NCBI GenBank assembly: GCA_028551475.1
Contig: CM052359.1
Coordinates: 20,213,583-20,277,582 of the forward strand
Length of the DNA: 64,000 bases
Origin: Casuarina equisetifolia
Lineage: Eukaryota; Streptophyta; Magnoliopsida; Fagales; Casuarinaceae
Direction: 5' to 3'
Below the pieces are notes generated by a model. The model had not been told where the DNA came from, searched no databases, and saw nothing but the letters and a program-made list of their open reading frames with translations. The translations under genes were made by a program, and so were the position numbers. Positions within the stretch are counted from its first letter, which is position 1; every line of letters starts with the position of its first letter. Below, piece after piece: positions 13,001 through 24,484 of the stretch.

Positions 13001-16000
13001 GGGCTATCAGCCGCATGGATAGTTCAATGTGCTCACCAGTGGCTTACCTTATCATGTGTTGTCCTTTTTGTACAGGGAGATGGACCTTTTGATAGTTCCT
13101 TATTCATCAGACCCTAGCCTTAAAATCATTCAGTGGCCACCGTTCTTGCTTGCTAGCAAGGTCAGCATAATCCTCTTCTGAAAATTTATAGTTTCTTACC
13201 TCTGCTTATTGCTGACTGTTTATCTACCATGAAGATCCCAATAGCGTTGGACATGGCTGCTCAATTTCGATCCAGGGACTCTGACCTTTGGAGGCGCATA
13301 TGTGCGGATGAATATATGAAATGTGCTGTGATTGAGTGCTACGAAACATTCAAACATGTTCTGAACGCCCTGGTGGTTGGTGAAACCGAGAAACGGTTTG
13401 TTATTTACGTCGCTATGGCCATAAGTATAGAACATATATCTTCAACTGATACTTCTTGTATAATTCCCAAAATTAAACAAAATTTGACATGTAATTTCCC
13501 CTACAGTGTGTATATATCAGACACACTACAAAAATTCCGTTCGGTCTGCTTTGCTTGACATGAACATTATTGGTAATTGTTGAAGCATATAGAAGGTTAA
13601 CATTGTATCATGCAAGATAAAATTTGACAGAAGGAAACCATAATATATCAATCTTATTGTGATTCTTTTGTGTATGATATTTGTATAAACAAAAGCATGG
13701 TAGATCTTTTTTCCCATTTTTTATCATTGCTGGAATCTCTAACTTCGATGGCAATGTAACAGGATAATGGGCATCATCTTTAAAGAGGTAGAAAGTAACA
13801 TTTCAAAGAATATGCTTCTTGTAAATTTTAGAATGGGCCCTTTGCCTACTCTTTGCAATAAATTTGTGGAGCTTGTGGGGATCTTGGTAAGTGTTTACGG
13901 AGAAGTACTTTTCATTTCTGCAACTTGTTTTTGGACATACGTGATGATCACCGAATAAAACTTTTTTCTTTTCCCTTTACTTACGCAGAAAGATGGTGAT
14001 CCATCCAAGAAAGATGCAGTGGTGCTTCTGCTACAAGACATGCTAGAAGTAGTTACTCGTGATATGATGGTGAATGAGATACGGTTGGTTTTGTTGTTCT
14101 GAGTTTATACCAATCTATTTTACTAAATTAGAGGGATGTCAGTGTTTTTTTTCCACATGAAGATTATTGTGCTTCTTACTTTAATGTTATATATATTCCT
14201 CAGCGATCTGGTAGAAGTTGGTCATAGTAGCAAGGATTCTGGAAGGCAACTTTTTGCTGGCACGGATGCAAAACCTGCTATAGTTTTTCCCCCTGTAGTT
14301 ACCGCACAATGGGAAGAACAGGTACAATATTTAGGTTAACTTATAGCAACGAAATCTCTAATTCATATTGCTCAACAATTATAAGGCAGTGATGTCTTTA
14401 AATTTTTGATAACTATGACAATTTTCTGCTTGTTACATTTTTCAGATAAGACGGCTCTATCTACTATTGACAGAAAAGGAATCCGCTCTTGACGTACCAA
14501 CAAATCTCGAAGCACGTAGAAGGATTTCATTTTTCACAAACTCATTGTTCATGGACATGCCACGTGCTCCACTAGTTCGGAAGATGTTCTCATTCAGGTC
14601 TGACTTATGTCCTATGTATTTTGGCTTTGAATGTCTCTCAACTATGGTTTGGTATTTTCTTTCTGAGATAATGAGTCATATGAAGTATCCTCCTTTTGTT
14701 TATAGACCTACCTTTGCTCAGACATGTAAAGCTCAATATTGTAACTTTCAAGTTGTACAGCCCAAAAACATGAGTGAAAAGATGTTACAAACTATGAGGG
14801 GAAAAACTATACTTTAAATGAATAGTGCACATAGGAGTTCACCTCTCCATTGATACCAATGCTTGAATTTTGCTTGCCATGTTAGATGCAATTACAAATG
14901 AAACTGAAATTTATTTTAGCTTTATTCTTCTCAATACAACAATTACCGCCGGGTTTCCAATAAATTAATTCCTGGATAGCAGATGAAGCTTTTATTCTTT
15001 TGAAATCATTACTCTGTCACATAGTTGCTAAATTATTTTCTTGCCATTGAAAGTGTCTTGACTCCATACTATAGCGAGGAAACTGTCTATTCCAAAGCTG
15101 ACCTTGCCATAGAAAATGAAGATGGGGTATCAGTCATATATTACCTCCAAAAAATTTTCCCAGGTTTGTGATACTACTGTGAATATCATGCTAACACTGT
15201 TTAATGTGGCTACCTTCGTTTAAAGTGCATTCATTGTGATCCATGATACTAATTTAGAAAATCATATCGACTGCTTTAGATGAGTGGAATAACTTCATGG
15301 AGAGAGTAAATTGCAAAAAGGATAGTGAAATGTGGGATAATGAAGAGAACATATTGCAGCTTCGTCATTGGGTCTCCTTAAGGGGACAAACTCTCTGCCG
15401 GACAGGTATTTGATGCATTATTATCTCTGGTAATTATATCTATCAATTCTCGTTTTTGGTATTGACAAATTTTAGCATTAAAGTTAGGGGAATGATGTAC
15501 TATCGGCGTGCTCTGAAGCTTCAGGCTTTTCTTGACATGGCTGATGAAAAGGGTAAGTATCTTATAGCTTTATTCTTAAGATAACATTTAACCAAGCTTG
15601 TTAATCATGTATTGGGCATTGGATTTCTAATTGCTTTTCTGACAAGAATCTGAGGCCTTTTCTTTTTACTTATTTTAATCCTTGAAGTACTTCTCTTTGG
15701 ATGTAATTATGGTTACTTCTGAGTTCTTTTACCATGAACAGAGATACTGGAAGGCTACAAGGCGGTCACAGTTCCCTCGGAGGAAGACAAGAAAAGTCAG
15801 AGATCCCTATATGCTCAATTAGAGGCTGTGGCTGACATGAAATTCACCTATGTTGCTACCTGTCAGAATTATGGGAATCAGAAGCGGAGTGGAGAACGCC
15901 GTGCAACAGACATTCTTAATTTGATGGTTAAGTATGTTTTTCTTCTGATGAAAATGATAGGTTTATGCAATTTGATTTCTTTGAACATTTTATCGCTGTG

Positions 16001-19000
16001 TAAATTTTGTTCTAGAATCTGCATCCTGACTTTTTTTCTTGCCTAATACAGTAATCCCTCTCTTCGTGTGGCATATATTGATGAAGTTGAAGAGAGAGAA
16101 GGTGGAAAAGTGCAGAAGGTTTACTACTCTGTGTTGGTCAAAGGGGTCGATAATCTTGATCAGGTAATTGTTATTCTTTCTGTGCTGAGGACCACTGTAT
16201 TGATTTACAAACATAAAGCTGATTATTGTTGTATCTTCTTTACAGGAAATCTATCGGATAAAATTGCCGGGCTCAGCAAAGATAGGAGAAGGGAAGCCAG
16301 AAAATCAGAATCATGCTATAATTTTTACTAGAGGGGAAGCTCTTCAGACCATTGACATGAACCAGGTTTAGCAACAGAAATTTGAGGTCAGCAGACGTTC
16401 ACGATTGATTCTTTGGGCTAAACTTTGATATTTAATTTCTTGTAGGACAACTATTTGGAAGAAGCTTTTAAGATGCGTAACCTTCTGGAAGAATTTAATG
16501 AGGATCATGGAGTGCGTTCACCTACAATTTTGGGTGTTCGTGAGCATATCTTTACTGGAAGGTTGGATGAAATTCTGTTTATTCAGATACATAAGTTTTT
16601 TTTTCTTTTTTTTTCTTATTTAACGTTTGAATCCTGGCTTTGCTATTTCTGAGATGTTATAAAATCGTCGCTGCAGTGTATCTTCATTGGCTTGGTTTAT
16701 GTCGAATCAAGAGACATCATTTGTTACAATAGGTCAAAGGGTTCTTGCAAGACCTTTGAAGTATGTTATCTCCTGCCCTTCTGTATTAATTGTACTCCAA
16801 AGATATATTTTTTTTTTGAGTTCGTGCTCACAGGACGGCCAGCAATAATCGTTATTACATATTTTGAGAATATATGTATGATAAATGAAAGGTGTTATAT
16901 CTTGATTGAGGAGTGTTAACTGTAAAGATGAAAATTTAAAAATAGATTATTGGAAATGTTTCTCATGTATGCTCAAAATAATTTTTAAGTTTCATTTCGT
17001 AGTGGATACCCTAATCTCCTCTCTCTTTTGTCCCAGTCCTCCAATTACCTTTCCCCTTAAACCATGCTTAATTATTTGAATGGGTTCTTACATCATTAGA
17101 AGCAGGAATAAGAAATATTTCTTTTCTTTGCCATCATTTTATCATCTAAGTATGTAATGCAATATCTCATATTGTGGTCTAAACTCTTGTTGGTTTTAGG
17201 ATTCGGTTCCACTATGGTCATCCAGATGTATTTGATAGAATATTCCACATTACCCGTGGTGGCATCAGCAAGGCTTCTCGTGGCGTCAATCTTAGCGAGG
17301 ATATCTTTGCTGGTAGAAATTTAAAACATCCCTTTCTTCAGTGAGACATTTGAATTCCTTTACTTCCTGGCGTGTTCATTTTCTATGCAGGTTTTAACTC
17401 AACATTAAGACGGGGAAATGTTACTCACCATGAGTACATCCAAGTTGGAAAGGGTCGAGATGTTGGGCTCAACCAAATCTCACTTTTTGAAGCAAAAGTG
17501 GCCTGTGGTAATGGAGAGCAGACGCTGAGCAGGGATGTTTATCGACTGGGGCACCGTTTTGACTTTTTCCGCATGCTGTCGTTTTATTTCACGACAGTAG
17601 GATTCTATGTCAGCTCAATGGTAATCCTATTACACGTGTAATCTTGGCTAAAAGAAAATAAGATAATTATTCTGGAGGTACTTAATTAACGTTCATTTAG
17701 TTAAGAGAAGTTCCTTTCTTTGCTCGATAGTTTAGGTCATTGCTGAGTGGAGACCATGGTTCAATTCTCACTCTTTTCGCTGAAATCAAAACTAAAACGA
17801 GAAAAATGTACTTTTCAGTTTGATATAGATTGTAAAGGTAGAGAATAATGGTTCTATAATCAAGTTGTCTACCGTTTACATCCATTCATTATGAGAACAA
17901 AATCTAGATATGATGGAGGAACTAAGTGCAGGGTGTTTAGGTTTTCACTTAGAAAGCTTACTAATTTATTTTGCATTTTCAGCTAAAAAGAACTCTTGTT
18001 ATGCAGATCGTGGTCTTCACAGTTTATGTTTTCTTATATGGAAGACTTTACCTGTCATTGAGTGGATTGGAGAAGGAGATAGTTAAATATGCAAGGAACA
18101 AGGGAAGTGATCCACTAAAGGCTGCCATGGCTTCACAATCCCTTGTTCAAATAGGATTGTTGATGGCCTTGCCCATGGTCATGGAGATTGGACTAGAGAG
18201 GGGGTTCAGGACTGCATTAGGTGACATAATAATTATGCAGCTACAGCTAGCTGCAGTTTTCTTCACCTTCTCACTTGGAACAAAGATCCATTATTATGGA
18301 CGCACCATCCTGCATGGTGGGGCAAGGTACAGAGCAACTGGGCGTGGTTTTGTTGTCCGGCATGAGAAGTTTGCAGAGAACTACAGGCTATACTCAAAAA
18401 GCCACTTTGTGAAAGGGCTGGAGCTTATGGTTTTGCTTATAGCTTACCGGATTTATGGTTCAGCAGCTCCTGATTCTCTATCTTATGCCCTCCTCACATT
18501 CTCGATGTGGTTCTTAGTAGTCTCTTGGTTGTTTGCTCCTTTCCTTTTCAACCCTTCAGGATTTGAATGGCAGAAGATAGTAGAGGATTGGGATGATTGG
18601 ACAAAGTGGATAAGCAGCCGAGGCGGTATTGGTGTACCAGCAAACAAGAGCTGGGAATCCTGGTGGGATGAGGAACAGGAACACTTGCAAAGCACTGGAC
18701 TGTTAGGAAGGTTCTGGGAGATCATTCTTTCTGTTCGCTTCTTTCTCTACCAGTATGGAATTGTATTTCATCTTCATGCAGTAAAAGAAGAGACTAGCAT
18801 TGTAGTAAGTTTTCCTGCTGCCTATTACCATTTATTGTCATGTCTAAATGTATTTTTTTTTATTTGAATTTGATGTCCAGGATTCTATAGTTTCAGTAAG
18901 ATATTGGTCACTAAAATTTAATCCTTCAGTAAAAGAAGGGATAGTAAACCAAATGCTTATGATTGATGCTCCATAATGCATGGAAAAAAAGCATCTGGTT

Positions 19001-20274
19001 GCAGCTCTGGCTAAATATATGAAAGTCATGATGTTTGGATAAGGATGATCTCAGTAGGCTATGCAATTGCTTCTATAATTTGGCGAAGAGAAAAAAAAAT
19101 TAGACAATATAAATAAATAAATCCTGCTGTCTGCTTTTCTAGGCATCGATAAGTTCAAATTGAGAAATTGTTTGACATGGTTTAGAAAATCTTGTACCAG
19201 GGGTTTTTTTTAAAAGTAGTGCAAAATAAGATCCTAGCATAGAAACTTAATTTGTTACATGCTTTATGATCCCAGGTTTATGGTCTGTCATGGCTCGTCA
19301 TTGTAGCTGTCATGATCATCTTAAAGGTTAGTCTCAAGCTCCAAAAGTTTCTTCGAATGTAAAGGATTTGCCTTAGGTCATGGCTACTGCTTCTATTTCT
19401 TAACGGTGCCACTTTGGACTGCAGATTGTGTCCATGGGTAGACAGAAGTTCAGTGCGGATTTCCAGCTGATGTTCCGTCTTCTGAAGTTAATCCTTTTTA
19501 TTGGATGCATAGCCACTGTTGTTGTCCTATTTACTGTTCTCAATCTCACTGTTGGAGACATCTTTGCGAGCCTTCTGGCCTTCTTGCCAACTGGATGGGC
19601 AATTCTGCTGGTACGTGATTCATTTTAATTCTCTCTTTCTCTCTCTCTCTCTTTCTCTTTTCAAATAAATCTGTTCTCCATATAGTCGATATGTGCACAT
19701 GCTATCTCTACTAACTGAATCGAGTAACATGTTGAGCGTAATTCAATAATTGCATTATAAAATCTTGAATGATTGTCAGCATACTGAAACTTCATGTTGA
19801 TACGAAGCCAGGTTGGAATGAGTTTTTAACGTTCTATGATTTAAAACAACTTACATTAACTGGGATTTTGTTTTATAAAATGATTCACATTAGTATAGAC
19901 TCTATCTTCCCGTCGATTTCAAATTTTTGAACCTTTCATACTGATTTACTGTTGCCATGTACGTGATACGGTATTCAGTCCTAGTGTTCTTGTTCTCGGT
20001 AGGTATGTTTCACTTTCACTGATGCGCTGGTTTGCTATGACAGATATCACAAGCATGCAGGCCATTGGTGAAGGGCCTTGGAATGTGGGGTTCTGTCAAA
20101 GCTCTAGCGAGAGGTTATGAACACATCATGGGGCTGGTAATCTTTGTGCCTGTGGCTGTACTGGCCTGGTTCCCATTTGTATCCGAATTCCAGACCAGGC
20201 TGCTGTTCAACCAAGCTTTCAGCAGGGGGCTTCAGATTCAACGAATTCTGGCTGGTGGCAAGAAGAACAAGTAA
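4045..20274 (+). CDS. CALS5: Callose synthase 5 (1,3-beta-glucan synthase), 42 exons
   Basis: Plasma-membrane enzyme that makes callose (1,3-beta-glucan) from UDP-glucose. In Arabidopsis the orthologue (GSL2) makes the callose wall of microspores needed for exine patterning. I could follow 42 exons: 4045-4228, 4371-4471, 5218-5339, 5492-5588, 5725-5835, 5928-6056, 6195-6287, 6468-6559, 6659-6785, 6873-7010, 7095-7171, 7269-7347, 7429-7554, 7656-7770, 9433-9767, 10524-10576, 10697-10757, 10852-10933, 11015-11064, 11182-11268, 12610-12732, 12821-12915, 13076-13160, 13235-13395, 13763-13886, 13989-14083, 14204-14321, 14446-14597, 15054-15163, 15280-15405, 15484-15552, 15742-15931, 16052-16163, 16246-16365, 16446-16561, 16677-16760, 17200-17312, 17391-17620, 18007-18804, 19276-19326, 19425-19610, 20044-20274. 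These total 5748 bases and 1915 residues in one frame; the Arabidopsis protein is about 1920. Order: Vta1-like N-terminus (about 50-190), FKS1-type domain around residues 310-350 ([17 protein letters not shown]), first membrane block about 460-750, cytoplasmic synthase domain about 755-1490, second membrane block to the end. The C-terminus ILAGGKKNK and the stretch [16 protein letters not shown] match CALS5 rather than CALS3 or CALS7. All donors are GT except that of exon 22. Confidence 0.95.
7771..9432 (+). other. Long CALS5 intron 14, nothing else seen
   Basis: This 1.66 kb AT-rich intron splits an AGT serine codon (A|GT) between exons 14 and 15. I found no alternative exon, transposon terminus or RNA gene in it. 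Confidence 0.7.
11125..11144 (+). repeat. Homopolymer of 20 G in CALS5 intron 19
   Basis: A run of 20 G lies between exons 19 and 20. Such runs are rare in plant DNA and hard to sequence, so the length shown may be inexact. It lies inside an intron and does not affect the reading frame. Confidence 0.9.
11269..12609 (+). other. Long CALS5 intron 20, nothing else seen
   Basis: This 1.34 kb intron has GT and AG ends. It contains AT-rich sequence and a CT-rich patch near 12285-12300. No inserted element with clear ends was recognised. Confidence 0.6.
12911..12922 (+). other. Non-canonical donor after CALS5 exon 22 (AG|GA)
   Basis: Frame and family alignment require exon 22 to end in AG at 12915 so that it joins G-GAG-ATG at 13076 (residues R-E-M-D). 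The intron then begins GAAAGG instead of GT. One missing T at intron position 2 would turn a standard GTAAAG donor into this sequence. Reading through the intron reaches a stop after about 30 codons. The sequence shows the odd donor; whether it is a real mutation, a rare GA-AG intron or a sequencing error is open. Confidence 0.7.
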
Positions 20275-20520
20275 AATCACCATAGCAACATGACCTTTAC
20301 AAAAGAGGAGAGAGAAGAAGGTTACGGAGGAGAGAAGGGTTTTTGAGGGATTTAGCCCTGAAGGAGAGAAATCAGTAAATGAAAGCGCAGCTTCTTCATC
20401 TAATGTGGTATCTCCTTCTCCTCTAGTTTCGGACTTCTCTTGCACCTTATGGAAAGTATCAATTTTCTGGTATTTTTTGAGTCCTCACGATAGTCAATAA
20501 ATGCTTTAGTCCATATTCTG
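20275..20520 (+). terminator. CALS5 3' UTR with polyadenylation-type signal
   Basis: After the stop codon TAA (20272-20274) there is a moderately G+A-rich stretch followed by AATAAA at 20496-20501 in a T-rich context, which fits a plant polyadenylation signal. The cleavage site cannot be fixed from sequence alone. Confidence 0.5.
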
Positions 20521-20879
20521 TTGGCATCATTCTTTCTTTAACCATCTATATATATACTAACGAAAGCATTCTCATTCAGCAATGGAGAGAGAACAATATA
20601 CGTAACGTAAGTCTATACCATATCGTGCAGCCAAAAAGAAAGACTACATTCAGATAATTAGTAAATTGTTATTGCTGTCACTCTTTGCCTATAAAATAAG
20701 AGATTATACTTGCAATTGTGCTTCTCGACATCGATTTTCTAAGATTGATCCGGTTTGTCGTAAGGTTCAAATCCTGTCACCCTCAAAGATTCTAAAATAA
20801 ATGATTTCCAATGAGATTCTAAAATAAATATATTGGAAAGCATTTATCGGAATGTTTTAAATTTGAAATGGAGTTCGCT

Positions 20880-21207
20880 TAAGACCAGTAGTTCTAGTGG
20901 TCGACTCACCCCCTTCAAATTATTTCTCATTATTAAGAATCAAAAGAATCAAACTCTTTCTCGTTATCATTATTAAGAAAAGGTAACAAAGATAAAATAC
21001 GAGCTTGCTTTATAGCAATAGTAATTAATCGTTGTTGTTTTAAGTTTAATCTATTCACTCGTCTAGATAATATTTTTCCCTGTTCACTAATAAATTGAAT
21101 AATTAAACTCATATTTATATACTCAATTCGATCCCCCAATCCAACTGGGGACAAACGCTTACGAAAAGATTGCTCGGATTTAATACAAAGTCACTTGGAT
21201 TTTTCAA
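20880..21207 (-). pseudogene. rps18: rps18 plastid ribosomal protein S18 remnant
   Basis: The minus strand encodes the S18 signature [17 protein letters not shown] then [20 protein letters not shown], nearly identical to plastid S18. The N-terminal part resembling FLKFKRSFRRRL lies upstream without a proper start (TTG where ATG is expected near 21207). Toward the end an insertion of about 30 bases duplicates the asparagine-rich region and shifts the frame; the STARTTGL-like tail follows at about 20880-20910. It is a nuclear pseudogene of the plastid 30S subunit gene. Confidence 0.88.
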
Positions 21208-21269
21208 TGATTTGTTTATTCCTGCCCCAAATTTCCTATTTCAATGGAGGATTTTGTTTTGCATATTGT

Positions 21270-21471
21270 CTTTAAATGTGTATTTCATATAATATATGTC
21301 ATTTTTAATCTTCCTTGAAAACGATCGGATCGGTTCGATCTATTATGTCAATTTTTTTTGGGTAATATATTTGGAAATACCAATACTCATTGATTTCTTA
21401 TTTACACTGTTTTGAATATAATTTGTACATTTCAAAATAACGATTACTTGAACATCTTTACCCATCGCCAT
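21270..21471 (-). pseudogene. rpl33: rpl33 plastid ribosomal protein L33 remnant
   Basis: From the ATG at 21471 the minus strand reads [17 protein letters not shown], then NSVNKKSM and ISKYITQKK, which matches plastid L33 (usual length about 66 residues). The second half, with the CPYCYKHT zinc-binding region, is no longer readable. It lies between the psaJ and rps18 copies as expected in plastid DNA. Confidence 0.82.
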
Positions 21472-21934
21472 AAACCTTTGTACTTTTTATTCACCTAACT
21501 ATTTCTGCTCCAAAGAGAAGAAAGGAACAAAAAATAAAAACAATAGATGTTGCTAAACCCAAGTTGGATCTTGATGATAATAGTCATAGTATTGGTAATA
21601 TATACGAAGAGTAAGATATAACAAGATTAAGTAAGACAATAGTTTCTAACTATATTTCAATTTCGTATTTATTTGTAATTCAAGTTTTGTATGATATTGC
21701 TAGAATCCTCAATTTATATCTCCATTCCCATTCTCTTATCTTATTAATTTAAATTAAATTATCCAAGATTAAGTAATACAATAGTTTTACTGAAGTTGAG
21801 TCCACTTTTATTCTTTCTATTTTCGAACTTATTCTAATTTTAAAATTCTAAAAAAAAAAAAGAAAAGAAAGAAGAAGACTAGGAGAGGTATTAATCGCAG
21901 ATATTTGATTATATCTATAATTTTCTTCATCCCT

Positions 21935-22063
21935 TCCCATATCAATAACAGGAACGCATCCGGGAACAAACAATTGATCTCTATCAACAGACCGGCTAAA
22001 GACCCGAACCATAAAGTACTTACTTAGCAAAGCCATGGAGATATATGTTTTTACATCTCGCAT
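21935..22063 (-). pseudogene. psaJ: psaJ photosystem I subunit IX remnant
   Basis: The minus strand starts MRDVKTYISMA, matching the PsaJ N-terminus. The nucleotide match continues through sequence corresponding to [19 protein letters not shown], but small indels break the frame. PsaJ is normally 42-44 residues. The open frame runs on past the homologous part into unrelated sequence. Confidence 0.85.
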
Positions 22064-22089
22064 TTTGAGTCCCCCTTCTTCATTGTAAT

Positions 22090-23440
22090 TTGTAATACAT
22101 ATCTGATCAGATCAGGTGTATATGTAATTAATGATTACTTGTATTTGTATGAGGAATCCCTAATTCAAATTGAAGGTTTAAACAATGCAGTAGCTTTTTT
22201 TTTTTTCTTAAAAGGGATACGCCCTTTTATGTTCTGGAATTTCCAAAAAATATTATATTCATTTTTATTACAATTACGGCCAGTTTAATTATACGTGATC
22301 CCTTATGTATTTTTGCATGAATTTATTATTGGTTCAGTATTATATATAATATTGTAAAATGAAAGATTGATCATACATAATTTTAAACTCGAAGCTTTGA
22401 GGAAAAAGAAATTTGTAGGTTGAATTTATGTGATTACTCAAACACAATTTCTGAAGTGTGCAGTAATCATGGCTGTTAGGTTTCCAGAATAATTAGTTGG
22501 CAAAAGAGCTTCATTTTGTTGTGTAGAACAATACTTGGAACAGCTTCGTAAGTGTAGAGTCATCCTCATAATTTCAGTTTAAAATGATGTCGTTTGTGTT
22601 TTATTTGGTCTTTCTTATTTCATTGTGAGATGACGTCATTTCCTTGTATGATGACTTCGTTGTTGGCACTTGTCTAGCATTTTTGTGATAGAAAACCCGT
22701 AACAAAAAAGTGTTGCTACTGCCGTCTGTTGGTGGACAAAGTTAAAAATTCGCGTTTATGCCCGATTACTTGTGAATAGTGCGTGGAAGGTTCTGATATA
22801 AACACCCATAAAGGCTGCATGTTGACTTCGATGCATTCTGTTTCATAAATCTTTGGAGAGCTTTCTATCTTTATAATCTTGTTGAAAAAAGGGTTAATCC
22901 CAGTAGGATTGATAATGGGAATATGAAATTTTCAAATTGAAACAAATTCTAATTCAAAATTTATAAACTTTACAATAATTAAAAAAAATTAAGTATACTC
23001 TGTTTATATAAAGTTATAGAAATTTAAAAATCAAATTCAAAATTTTATGTTTGAATTTAACAAATTTTTAAAAATTAAATTCAAAACTCTTCATATTGAA
23101 TACAACAAATTTTCAAAAATTAAATCCAAAACTCTACATTCGAATTTAACAAATTTTTAAAACTAAATTCAAAATGAAAACCTAAGGTTGAGGTGGTAAA
23201 CATGGGTAGTGGGTCACGTGGTAATACCTGTTCGCCGCCAACTTTCTTCCATTGTCTCCTCAGTTTCGACTTGCGACTCGTCAACTGTCTCTGAAGTGGA
23301 CGTTTTGTATTATCTCATTTGTGTTTTGCCTTTGACCAGAGATAAGTCCAAGAAAAACACAGAACCACATTTAGAAGTGAATTTGGAGTCAAGATATGCA
23401 TCTAAATGTATGGATCTAAAAGTTAATTTTAAAAAAAAAA
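22090..23440. other. Intergenic, no gene seen
   Basis: AT-rich spacer. A short 40-45 base motif related to aatttaacaaatttttaaaa is repeated loosely around 23040-23175. No coding region, tRNA or transposon ends are supported. Confidence 0.5.
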
Positions 23441-23841
23441 GGTAAAGGAATTCGATCAAAATCACTGTGTACAGAAGTTAATTTCACATTCTAGGAAAAA
23501 TTACAAAGACTTGAATATGACATTAAAATGGCAGCTGACGCTCCGAGCATTTCCGTCTTCATAGAGTTCATAAATTCATCTCCACTGCGACACATCTCCA
23601 TCCTATACTCTTCTCTTTTATCGTTTCAAGGAGTCAGAACCAATAAACTAAAACGAAACCCCAAACAGTATTCTCCCAACCCTACAACTTTTTGATACTA
23701 TTAGAATATAAAGATAAAAGGAAGAAAGGAGTAGAAGACAGAACAGCAATTCCAAGCAGGAGTGGAAGCAACGCAAACAGGTTGGTAGATCTTGGGAAAT
23801 GGAATTCTTCGGGCACCTTGCTGAAATATTTGATCGGATAA

Positions 23842-24210
23842 TCAACTTATTATAGGTGTTACAGACGAGGCTTTGAATCTCTTCAGAAAATCCATGCTTG
23901 TTGTCATCAATAACCTTACAATGACTCTCACCACCAATCTTATTGACGTCAAGCATGTACCTATAATTTTGCCGGCGGACCTATTATCTTCATCGCTATC
24001 AGTATCATCTTTTACACGGTTGCCCCGGAAGATATGGGTGATATGAGAGGCATACTTGTCGTCCCTTCTGACCCTCGCTTCTCGCTCTTCTTCTTCTGCT
24101 AGTAAATGGAGTGGAGCCTGCATCAGATCCTGTTCCCATTCTTCAACATCCACGGCGTATTCAAGGTAATCTGCTCCCGCCATTGCTAACGCTTCCAATG
24201 AAACGGCCAT
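23842..24210 (-). CDS. Small acidic protein of unknown function, copy A
   Basis: I do not recognise this 122-residue family. The N-terminus MAVSLEALAMAGADYLEYAV leads into a strongly acidic stretch (VEEWEQDL, then LLAEEEE), then a basic patch (RVRRDD), HIFRG, a second acidic run and a basic, valine- and leucine-rich tail. There is no signal peptide or clear membrane span. About 45 of the first 63 residues match the copy at 28792-29190. A +1 frame also matches downstream, but differences there fall mostly on third positions of the frame given here, and the length difference near residue 75-85 keeps this frame, so I prefer it. A TATATAA box lies about 104 bases before the start. Confidence 0.6.
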   Translation of the reverse strand: MAVSLEALAMAGADYLEYAVDVEEWEQDLMQAPLHLLAEEEEREARVRRDDKYASHITHIFRGNRVKDDTDSDEDNRSAGKIIGTCLTSIRLVVRVIVRLLMTTSMDFLKRFKASSVTPIIS

Positions 24211-24313
24211 GATCGTGTAAACTGCGGCTAGACTTCTCTTCGTTTAGTGGCTTATGGATTCTTTCTAAGATGCTTTCAACTGCTTTGACATCCAGGTTCC
24301 TACCTATGTCACC

Positions 24314-24322
24314 ATTATATAA
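24314..24322 (-). promoter_or_regulatory. TATA box candidate for small protein copy A
   Basis: The minus strand reads ttatataatg about 104 bases upstream of the start codon at 24210, a usual distance for a plant core promoter with a short leader. Confidence 0.45.
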
Positions 24323-24484
24323 TGCAACCCAGAAAAGGAAAAAGCAGATCGTTCTTCATTTTTACAATCACGGGAAAGCATAATAATCAATTTGAAGTTT
24401 CTATTCAACTGCACAAACGGAGCGAGATACAGATGCAAGGCATAGGATACCATCATGAAAGAATCATTCTTCCCGTGACCTTCT

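Larger units (their letters stand above)
20870..22090 (-). other. Nuclear plastid DNA insert (psaJ-rpl33-rps18 segment)
   Basis: On the minus strand, remnants of three plastid genes occur in the order psaJ, rpl33, rps18, as in the plastid genome of most land plants. The untranslated leader of psaJ is also kept (aatgaagaagggggactcaaa just before its start). All three copies carry substitutions and indels, so this is an old transfer to the nucleus, not plastid DNA. The outer limits are approximate; similarity fades near 20870 and past about 22090. Confidence 0.88.
23455..24480 (-). repeat. Small-protein locus, duplicated segment A
   Basis: This segment matches 28690-29470 at coding and flanking positions. 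The 5' flank shares acaatcacggga then agcat, and gaagtttctattcaact. The 3' flank shares a tgtacagaag stretch. Copy A has about 230 extra bases between its coding end and the conserved 3' flank. The pair is a dispersed same-strand duplication about 5 kb apart. Confidence 0.75.

Noticed and set aside
20764-20785. tRNA-like tail (ggttcaaatcctgtcaccct)
   Set aside because: Resembles the T-arm and 3' end of an organelle tRNA, but no D-arm, anticodon arm or acceptor partner is present upstream. Too short to call.
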